Source: Lachnospiraceae bacterium | GTDB lineage: Bacteria; Bacillota; Clostridia; Lachnospirales; Lachnospiraceae | DNA length: 30,408 bases | Direction: 5' to 3' | Assembly (NCBI GenBank): GCA_024403585.1 | Contig: JAKSRN010000001.1 | Coordinates: forward strand, 1-30,408 | Shown: piece by piece, positions 24,099-30,408 of the stretch | How the letters are laid out: each line of letters starts with the position of its first letter | How positions within the stretch are numbered: position 1 is the first letter of the stretch | Position numbers and translations under genes: made by a program | The notes under the pieces: generated by a model | Databases searched by the model: none | What the model saw: the letters and a program-made list of their open reading frames with translations, nothing else | What the model was told of the DNA's origin: nothing

Positions 24099-24509
24099 AT
24101 GTCAGGAAAACAGGGAGGCTTGAGCAAGCTTTTTGAACAGCTGATCAAATTCGGAATCGTTGGCGTAATAGCATTTTTCATAGATTATGGTGCAATGGTA
24201 TTGCTGACAGAGTGCTTTCATATCTATTATCTTTTGTCAGCACTGATCTCTTTTGTTCTCTCAGTGATCTTTAATTACATAGCCAGCATGCGTTATGTAT
24301 TCGTCGGACGAGAGGATATGAGCAAGTCAAGAGAGTTTACGATCTTTATTGTGTTGAGTGTGATCGGTCTGGGAATCAATGAATTGTTCATGTGGCTTAT
24401 GGTAGACAAACTTACCATTAACTATATGATCTCAAAGATTTTTGTAACTGCACTTGTAATGGTCTGGAATTTTATTACAAGGAAGATTTTTCTGGAGGCA
24501 AAACAGTAA
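24099..24509 (+). CDS. GtrA-family membrane protein, probable lipid-linked sugar flippase
   Basis: A 136-residue protein with four predicted helices and the family pattern LIKFGIVGVIAFFIDYGAMVLL, LISFVLSVIFNYIASMRYVF and a C-terminal MVWNFITRKIF. GtrA/GtcA proteins are thought to flip undecaprenyl-phosphate-linked sugars. The frame extends back to TTG 24072 inside the acyltransferase gene, but AAGGAG (24080-24085) lies downstream of that codon, so ATG 24099 is used although the spacing (13 bases) is long. It completes the set GT-C, GtrB, acyltransferase and GtrA in one transcription unit. No terminator is obvious after it. Confidence 0.88.
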   Translation: MSGKQGGLSKLFEQLIKFGIVGVIAFFIDYGAMVLLTECFHIYYLLSALISFVLSVIFNYIASMRYVFVGREDMSKSREFTIFIVLSVIGLGINELFMWLMVDKLTINYMISKIFVTALVMVWNFITRKIFLEAKQ

Positions 24510-24535
24510 AAAGTATTACAAAAAGCAAGCGAAAA

Positions 24536-24552
24536 TGTAACGAAAATGTAAT
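24536..24552 (+). promoter_or_regulatory. WalR-type direct repeat upstream of the L,D-transpeptidase
   Basis: TGTAAC (24536-24541), five bases GAAAA, then TGTAAT (24547-24552) matches the published WalR/YycF consensus TGTWAH-N5-TGTWAH exactly. It lies within a perfect 11-bp tandem repeat (24530-24540, 24541-24551) and ends six bases before the proposed -35. A PhoP-type box read from the other strand is a weaker match. Confidence 0.55.
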
Positions 24553-24558
24553 AAACTC

Positions 24559-24588
24559 TTGGCGTAGCCAGGTTTTCTGTGATACTAT
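24559..24588 (+). promoter_or_regulatory. Sigma-A-like promoter of the L,D-transpeptidase gene
   Basis: TTGGCG (24559-24564) is followed by a -10 region GATACTAT. Reading GATACT (24581-24586) gives a 16-bp spacer, and TACTAT (24583-24588) gives 18. It lies about 60 bp upstream of the start codon in the 138-base gap after the GtrA gene. Confidence 0.55.
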
Positions 24589-24647
24589 AGGAAGATGAAA
24601 AGAATGATCATGGATCAATAGATTAAAAAAGGATAAAGGAGGAGAGT

Positions 24648-27600
24648 GTGTTGAAACGACGTAACAAATGGTTAAGTCTGCTGCTGACGGCATGCCTGAC
24701 ACTGAGTTGTTCTACTGCTGCATATGCGGATCCTGGACCTGCACAGAGTGATGCTGAGACGATCAGCGTTTCTGAAACTGCAGAAGAAACGGATGTGGAT
24801 GCTGCTGAGCCGGCAGAGGAGATAACAGAGGAGACAGAGGAAGTCGTTGAGGCTCCTGAGATGCTGACAGAAGAGCCGACTGTTGACTGGAAAGATCACG
24901 GTGACGGCCTGATCGATCTGTCCATGAAAAACTACACCAGAGGATCTGATGTAAAAGAACTTCGATACTATGTTTGGAGTGAGAAAAACGGTCAGGATGA
25001 TCTGAAAGCTCATAAAGCAGATGACAGTAATTTCTACCAGATGAATACACAGGATCATAAGGATGATCTGGGTGATTATCATGTGCATGTGTATGAGGTA
25101 CTGTCGAATGATTCTCTCAGATTAGTATGTAAATTTGTTGGGAATGTAGCTTCCATCGACCGACCGGTTCCGACTCTGATCGTTGAGGACAAGGACGGAG
25201 AGGAGAAGACATTCTCTTTATCCTTTAAAAATTACAGCCCTGCATCAGATGTGGAGAATGTCAGAGTTGCGATCTGGAGTGAAAAAGGTGGTCAGGATGA
25301 TCTGAAGTGGTATACCTTTGATTCTAAAGATGGAAATCTGACTTATGATTTCAAACCGGCACCACACAAAACAGCCGGTCTTTATCACCTGCATGTCTAT
25401 GAAGCAAAAAAAGGCGGAGCTCTGAAATTTGTTGCTAAATCCACCCTGGAGGTATCTGTTGCCAAGGAGGGAACCGTTACTGTCAGTGATCTTGATCAGA
25501 AGAAGGGTACCTGCAAGATCACAATCACAGGTGTAACATGTCCATCCGGCATTACAAAGGTTGAATTCCCGTCCTGGAGCAAATTTGATCAGTCTGATCT
25601 TGTATGGTATCAGGCAACTGCAGAGGAAGATGGCAGTTATACAGCAACACTGGATGTTTCCAAACACAAAAACAATCTGGGAACTTATCAGATCCATGCA
25701 TATGCTGTGAACGGAAACGGAATCCAGAGTCTGGTCGGAAAGACCACAGCAACCTTTAAGGTTGATACAGCTACTGTTACAGCAGTTAAGGATTCTGAGT
25801 CTGTGATTCTGGAAACACAGGATATTGGTGTTCCGGGAGGACTTTCTGCTGTTCGTTATGCAGTTTGGAGCGAAGAGAAAGGACAGGATGATCTGCAGTG
25901 GTTTGAGACTGCTTGCCAGGCAGCCACAGCGTCTGCAAAATATACCATCTCTTCTTTTAAAGGCTTTAAGCACTTTGGTGTATATCAGGTACACTGCTAT
26001 GGTGTAGCTAAGAACGGAAATCTTGTTTTACTGGGTACAACATCTTTTGAAGTTGAAAAACCGGCACTGGATGATATGAAGATCACTCTGGATAATGCAA
26101 AGGGTGAATTCACAATCGTTCTCAGTGGTCTGAAGAGTGACACTGGAATCACTAAAGTGCAGATCCCTGTATGGAGTGCAAAAGATCAGAATGATCTGGT
26201 ATGGTATACCGCAACCAAGGATGCATCCGGAAACTATACTGTTAAATCTACGATCGCAAAACATAAATATAATGTTGCAACCTATACCGCACATGTATAT
26301 GTGACAGAGACCAATGGTCTTACCTCCTTCCTTAAAGGAGATACGTTTACATTCGAGAAAACCTGTGATGGTGTAGAGGTTGGTGCAGGCACCAACCAGA
26401 AGACATTCCCGATCACTGCTAAAAATATTTCTATTCCGTTAGGAGCAAAATCAGTTACTGCTGCTGTATGGAGTGACAAGGATGGGCAGAATGATCTGAA
26501 ATGGTATACACTGACCGGAACAAACGGTGGTGATTACAAAGGAACTATTGATATCAGCAACCATAAGACCCAGGGTAATTATCAGGTACATGTGTATGCC
26601 AATACATTAGGCGGAACCAATGTATTCCTTGGCAATACAACATTTACAGTTAACAGTACTGCAAAGGCAACTGCTACAGTTGTTTCAGAAGAGCCATCCA
26701 ATGGCTGCTTTAACCTGAAGATCACAATCACAGATGCCAATTCAGCTGTTTCCAAGCTGGAGGTTCCAATCTGGACCAAAGGAGATCAGAGTGATATTTA
26801 CTGGTATACAGCTACAAAACAGAGTGACGGCACTTATTCCTGCAAGGTGAATATTGCAAATCATAAGCTGAATCTTGGAAACTTTGTGATCCACATGTAT
26901 CCAACCTTTACCAACGGAATTAGGATTGCTGCGGGTACTACATCCTATAACTTTAATCCTCCGAATGTTCTTGCTGTGACAAAACCTGCTAACGGAAGCA
27001 GAAAAGTGACACTGAAGAATGCCGGTGCTGCAAGCAAGGTACAGTTTGCTGTATGGAGTGATGATAAGGGTCAGGATGACCTGGTATGGTACAGTGGAAC
27101 AAAACAGAGTGACGGAAGCTGGACAGCGACCATTAAATCACTCAATCATAAGAGTGCAGGAAACTATCAGCTCCATTGTTATGTGAATGATAAGATGACC
27201 TGCGCAACTACTTTTAGTTTCGCTCAGAGTGAGATGGCTAAGCAGGGCTGGTACTACGAGAATGGATACAAGTTCTATTATAAGGACGGTAAAAAACTGA
27301 CCAACCTGACTTCCATCATCGGAGCACAGGGTTCTTATGTGGCAAAGGTTAACAGAACAACCTGTACGATCACAATCTATGCGGATGACCCGAATAGTAA
27401 AAAGGGGTATATTATTCCGGTTATTGCATTTACCTGTTCTGTAGGTCTGCCAAATACACCTACAACACCAGGAACACACTATACTTTTGTAAAATACAGA
27501 TGGAAAGAGCTGATGGGTCCATCCTATGGACAGTATGCTACTAAGTTTACCAGTGATGGTATCTACTTCCATTCTGTAGCAGGATTCAATACCACAAGTT

Positions 27601-27821
27601 ATAACCTCAATTATATCGATTATAACAATCTGGGAATTCCTGCATCTCATGGATGCGTACGTCTTTGTGTACGTGATGCAAAATGGATCTATGATAACTG
27701 TCCATTAGGTATGAAGGTCATTGTATATGACAGCGGTGATCCGGGACCATACGGAAAACCGGCAACAATCAAGATTCCACCGGGACAGACATGGGATCCA
27801 ACTGATCCGGCAATACAGTAA
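24648..27821 (+). CDS. Secreted L,D-transpeptidase (YkuD) with eight GBS_Bsp-like repeats
   Basis: A 1057-residue exported protein. Signal peptide ending near AYA-DP (residue ~28), then an acidic Glu-rich spacer to ~75. Eight GBS_Bsp-like repeats follow (about 24875-27225) of types A-A-B-A-B-A-B-A, where A has W-S-x3-GQ(D/N)DL and B has W-x3-DQ(S/N)D. A short GWYYENGYKFYYKDGKK segment resembles half of a cell-wall-binding repeat. The C-terminal YkuD domain (~905-1040) has YFHS and the active-site ASHGCVRL with His1001 and Cys1003. Such enzymes form 3-3 peptidoglycan cross-links or attach proteins to the wall. Start is GTG 24648 or TTG 24651, both after AAAGGAGG (spacing five or eight). It has its own promoter with a WalR-like box, and a terminator follows. 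Confidence 0.92.
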   Translation: MLKRRNKWLSLLLTACLTLSCSTAAYADPGPAQSDAETISVSETAEETDVDAAEPAEEITEETEEVVEAPEMLTEEPTVDWKDHGDGLIDLSMKNYTRGSDVKELRYYVWSEKNGQDDLKAHKADDSNFYQMNTQDHKDDLGDYHVHVYEVLSNDSLRLVCKFVGNVASIDRPVPTLIVEDKDGEEKTFSLSFKNYSPASDVENVRVAIWSEKGGQDDLKWYTFDSKDGNLTYDFKPAPHKTAGLYHLHVYEAKKGGALKFVAKSTLEVSVAKEGTVTVSDLDQKKGTCKITITGVTCPSGITKVEFPSWSKFDQSDLVWYQATAEEDGSYTATLDVSKHKNNLGTYQIHAYAVNGNGIQSLVGKTTATFKVDTATVTAVKDSESVILETQDIGVPGGLSAVRYAVWSEEKGQDDLQWFETACQAATASAKYTISSFKGFKHFGVYQVHCYGVAKNGNLVLLGTTSFEVEKPALDDMKITLDNAKGEFTIVLSGLKSDTGITKVQIPVWSAKDQNDLVWYTATKDASGNYTVKSTIAKHKYNVATYTAHVYVTETNGLTSFLKGDTFTFEKTCDGVEVGAGTNQKTFPITAKNISIPLGAKSVTAAVWSDKDGQNDLKWYTLTGTNGGDYKGTIDISNHKTQGNYQVHVYANTLGGTNVFLGNTTFTVNSTAKATATVVSEEPSNGCFNLKITITDANSAVSKLEVPIWTKGDQSDIYWYTATKQSDGTYSCKVNIANHKLNLGNFVIHMYPTFTNGIRIAAGTTSYNFNPPNVLAVTKPANGSRKVTLKNAGAASKVQFAVWSDDKGQDDLVWYSGTKQSDGSWTATIKSLNHKSAGNYQLHCYVNDKMTCATTFSFAQSEMAKQGWYYENGYKFYYKDGKKLTNLTSIIGAQGSYVAKVNRTTCTITIYADDPNSKKGYIIPVIAFTCSVGLPNTPTTPGTHYTFVKYRWKELMGPSYGQYATKFTSDGIYFHSVAGFNTTSYNLNYIDYNNLGIPASHGCVRLCVRDAKWIYDNCPLGMKVIVYDSGDPGPYGKPATIKIPPGQTWDPTDPAIQ

Positions 27822-27827
27822 TAAATA

Positions 27828-27869
27828 AGGGGGGAGTGGACTTAAAGTCCAGTCCCCCTATGCTTTTTT
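27828..27869 (+). terminator. Intrinsic terminator after the L,D-transpeptidase gene
   Basis: AGGGGGG-AGTGGACTT pairs with AAGTCCAGTCCCCCT with a small internal mismatch, followed by ATGCTTTTTT. It starts six bases after the stop codon. Confidence 0.85.
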
Positions 27870-27898
27870 GACAAAAGTTTTTAGACTGGAGATGAATG

Positions 27899-30408
27899 AT
27901 GAGTAAGAGGAAAACATGGAAACAGATGATGGCAGGAATGCTGACGGCTGTCACGATTCTCGGAAGTATGCCTTCTCCTGTTTTTGCTGCTCTTCCTGAG
28001 GAAAACCAGGAAACAGAGCTGCGATCGGTGCAGGCGGATGGAGGACCGGAAGAAGAGGATTTGGCTACAGATATTTCTGTGACAGAAGAAACAGAAGTAA
28101 AAGAAGATATTTCCGATGGTGAAGAAATTCCTGAAGAGGAAGCAGATCATGCGGTTGTTTCTGAGGTAGAACAGGAAGAAAGCTATTCTGAAACACAGAC
28201 CGTGGAAGAATTGTCTGTGGGAGATCCGGTGGTTGTATGTGATCCCGTGGATCCTGTTACAGGAAAATTTACCATCAGAGTCAGGAACTGCCAGCTTTCT
28301 GCAGGAGATCAGATTCTTGTTCCGGTATGGCAGGAAGCGAAGCAGAAGGATCTTGTATGGAATACAGCAGTTCGTGAAGGTGAGGAGTATGTTGTTCGTG
28401 AGACCACGGCTGCCCATGGATATCTGACAGGGGAATATCAGATCCACGTTTACAGGAAAAACAGTGTGGGACAGATGACATTTCTTGCAAAGACTGCTGT
28501 CCGGATCATACCGGAGGCGGAGGGAATCTCCACAGAGAGAGCAGGAAACCAGGTCTATGCCACCCTCACAGGTGTAAAATTATACGATACCTCTGACTCT
28601 GTACAGCTGGCTGTCTGGAGCGAGACGAACGGACAGGATGATCTTGTCTGGGAGACTGCCAAGAGGCAGAGCGACGGGAGCTGGAAAGCAACAATCCCTT
28701 TGAGTAAACATACAGGTACAGGTATTTGTCATGTACATGCCTATGCATTTACCAGGACAGGGGTTCCGGTATGCTTAAAGAAAACAACTTTTCAGCTGGG
28801 AGGAATCTCTGCTGACAGTATTAAGGCGACAACACCTGATCCTTCCACAGGTGAATTTACAGTTACGATTTCCGGAATTACAGCTCCTGCGGGAATTGCA
28901 AAGATCCAGGTGCCGATCTGGTCTAAGCCGGATCAGAGTGATATCTACTGGTATACGGCAGAGAAACAGGGCGATGCTTACATAGCAAGATGCAATCTCT
29001 CAAAACACAGAAATAATACGGGAACCTATCAGATCCACGTCTATCTTACAGATCTGAGCGGATACAGAAGTTTTCTGACTATGACTACGATGAAAGCGGA
29101 GTCTTTGGGGGCATTGGAAGTTACAAATTTTGCTGCCGCTGTAAGCAACGGTACTTTTACATTAAGTGCTGATAAGATCACTGCTCCTTTTTCTGTTAAA
29201 ACAGTCAGTATTGCTGTTTGGAACAAGGCAGACCAGAGTGATCTTGTATGGTATACACCGGTAAAGGACGGAGAGCGATATATAGTAAACTCTTCTATTG
29301 CAAAACACAAATTCCATACAGGTACCTATCAGGCCCATCTTTATCTGCAGAACAGTGAAGGCAAGATGGTATTCGGCGGGAAAACAAGTTTCTCTGCTGC
29401 ATTGGATTATCCGTCATTGAAGGTAGTGACTTCTGCAGACCAGACAAGTGTTCAGGCAATTCTCAGTAATCTTCAGACACCTGATCGAGGCGGTGTGGTT
29501 CGATTTGCTGTCTGGAGTGAAGAGAATGGCCAGGATGATCTCAGATGGTATACAGCAGCAGGACCGGAAGGAAATCAGACCGCAACCATTCCGGTTGCAA
29601 ACCATCGTTCCACAGGAGCCTGCCAGATCCACGCCTATGTATTCTGGCCGGATAACTCCTATTGCCTGATCGGTAAAACAACCTTTACCGTGGCAAATGC
29701 TGCTGTGAATGCAGTAAAGGTCAGCAATGTGGATCACACAAAAGGAAGTTTTACCATTACAGTGACTGCAGCAGATGCCAGTGGAATTGACTATGTGAGA
29801 ACTGCTGTATGGAGCAAAGCAGACCAGAGTAATCTGGTATGGTATAAAGGTGTGCAGCAGACAGACGGAAGCTGGACTGCTTCCATGCAGATTGAAAATC
29901 ATAAAGGTCTGTACGGAGTCTATCATGTGCATGCTTATGCAGTGATGAAGGATGGCAGCAGCAAACTGCTGGCTGTCACAGATACTGAATTGAAGGAAAG
30001 CAACCGGTTTGTTTCTGAAAAGCTTTCTGAAGATACGATCAGACTCACGATCTACAGTCCGAATCTGAATGGGAAAACCGCAGAATCCGTTGTGTTCCCA
30101 ACCTGGAGTCAGACCAACGGACAGGATGATCTGGTCTGGTATAAGGGTGTGAAACAGGCGGACGGCAGTTATCAGGTGACCGTTAAGCAGGAAAACCATA
30201 AACATGACGGTGTGTTTTACACGCATGTGTATGTAAAATATGCAGGTGAAGAAAAACTGGTGCAGGCAACCAGCTACACACTGGCAAAATCTGTAACACA
30301 GGTCAGAGAACTGGATGCTGAGGCACTCGCGGTTATGCGTAATATCCTCTATGCCGTAGAGACCGGCGGACAGGTATATGGAAGAAAGCAGTATGACAAT
30401 TTTACAGA
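27899..30408 (+). CDS. Secreted GBS_Bsp-like seven-repeat protein, 3'-truncated by window edge
   Basis: An open frame of at least 836 codons with no stop before the window end. ATG 27899 follows TGGAG; ATG 27896 is out of frame. The signal peptide ends near PVFA-AL (residue ~30), then an acidic Glu-rich spacer to ~103. Seven GBS_Bsp-like repeats span about 28210-30291: a divergent first (KQKDLVW), then GQDD, DQSD, DQSD, GQDD, DQSN and GQDD types, each followed by a conserved H-x-Y strand. After them a new domain begins (ALAVMRNILYAVETGGQVYG), possibly a lysozyme- or peptidase-like catalytic domain with the Glu of VETGG as candidate. Too little is visible to assign it. Same layout as the L,D-transpeptidase, so probably another wall-active enzyme. 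No convincing promoter: TTGACA at 27868 has no good -10. Confidence 0.85.
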   Translation, partial: MSKRKTWKQMMAGMLTAVTILGSMPSPVFAALPEENQETELRSVQADGGPEEEDLATDISVTEETEVKEDISDGEEIPEEEADHAVVSEVEQEESYSETQTVEELSVGDPVVVCDPVDPVTGKFTIRVRNCQLSAGDQILVPVWQEAKQKDLVWNTAVREGEEYVVRETTAAHGYLTGEYQIHVYRKNSVGQMTFLAKTAVRIIPEAEGISTERAGNQVYATLTGVKLYDTSDSVQLAVWSETNGQDDLVWETAKRQSDGSWKATIPLSKHTGTGICHVHAYAFTRTGVPVCLKKTTFQLGGISADSIKATTPDPSTGEFTVTISGITAPAGIAKIQVPIWSKPDQSDIYWYTAEKQGDAYIARCNLSKHRNNTGTYQIHVYLTDLSGYRSFLTMTTMKAESLGALEVTNFAAAVSNGTFTLSADKITAPFSVKTVSIAVWNKADQSDLVWYTPVKDGERYIVNSSIAKHKFHTGTYQAHLYLQNSEGKMVFGGKTSFSAALDYPSLKVVTSADQTSVQAILSNLQTPDRGGVVRFAVWSEENGQDDLRWYTAAGPEGNQTATIPVANHRSTGACQIHAYVFWPDNSYCLIGKTTFTVANAAVNAVKVSNVDHTKGSFTITVTAADASGIDYVRTAVWSKADQSNLVWYKGVQQTDGSWTASMQIENHKGLYGVYHVHAYAVMKDGSSKLLAVTDTELKESNRFVSEKLSEDTIRLTIYSPNLNGKTAESVVFPTWSQTNGQDDLVWYKGVKQADGSYQVTVKQENHKHDGVFYTHVYVKYAGEEKLVQATSYTLAKSVTQVRELDAEALAVMRNILYAVETGGQVYGRKQYDNFT

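Noticed and set aside
24530..24552. PhoP/Pho-box reading of the tandem repeat
   Set aside because: On the reverse strand the hexamers ATTACA and GTTACA miss one position of the Bacillus PhoP consensus, while the forward strand matches WalR fully. Kept only as an alternative.
27868..27873. Consensus -35 TTGACA before the last gene
   Set aside because: No acceptable -10 occurs 16-18 bases downstream, and the hexamer is partly the terminator T-run.
13558..30291. Repeated DNA as a possible CRISPR or mobile repeat array
   Set aside because: The similarity is at protein level with ~290-300 bp periods inside open reading frames. There are no short identical repeats with unique spacers.

Overview
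The window looks like part of a cell-wall glycopolymer locus from a Gram-positive Clostridia bacterium, most likely a Lachnospiraceae gut commensal. This is inferred from moderate GC content, AGGAGG-type ribosome sites, secreted proteins with Sec signals, an LCP ligase, L,D-transpeptidase and LtaS-like enzymes, and abundant GBS_Bsp-like repeats. No rRNA, tRNA, CRISPR array, insertion sequence or phage gene was seen.

Left part (1-3.8 kb): the 3' portion of dTDP-rhamnose synthase rfbD/rmlD (cut by the window edge) faces a large YfhO-type membrane glycosyltransferase on the minus strand. A perfect 24-bp hairpin separates the two. A divergent promoter region (3782-3946) follows.

Sugar module (3.9-11.0 kb, plus strand): an ATP-grasp/PLP-enzyme fusion, two overlapping small SMR/EamA-type membrane proteins, a very WecE-like dTDP-4-keto-6-deoxyglucose aminotransferase, a tandem two-domain GT2 and a single-domain GT2. 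Together with rfbD this points to a rhamnose- and Fuc4N-containing polymer, with some further modification by the fusion enzyme.

Attachment and decoration module (11.1-20.2 kb): an LCP ligase, a rhamnosyltransferase-like GT2, a secreted protein with seven GBS_Bsp-like repeats and a DUF5722-like glycosidase domain, a highly acidic secreted protein, and an LtaS/OpgB/GacH-like phosphotransferase whose extracytoplasmic tail carries two more such repeats. An intrinsic terminator ends this block.

Side-chain module (20.3-24.5 kb): a polytopic GT-C-like protein, a GtrB/CsbB-like polyprenyl-phosphate GT2, an acyltransferase-3 protein and a GtrA flippase, all overlapping or closely packed.

Surface remodelling module (24.5 kb to the end): an L,D-transpeptidase with eight GBS_Bsp-like repeats, preceded by a perfect WalR-type box and a sigma-A-like promoter, then a terminator. 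Last is a further secreted protein with seven repeats that runs off the window end just as a new C-terminal domain begins.

The unifying theme is that about 24 GBS_Bsp-like repeats are placed on four different wall-active proteins embedded in the genes that build and decorate the polymer. I infer that the repeats are a docking module for that polymer or for peptidoglycan. Their two subtypes (GQDD and DQSD) tend to alternate.
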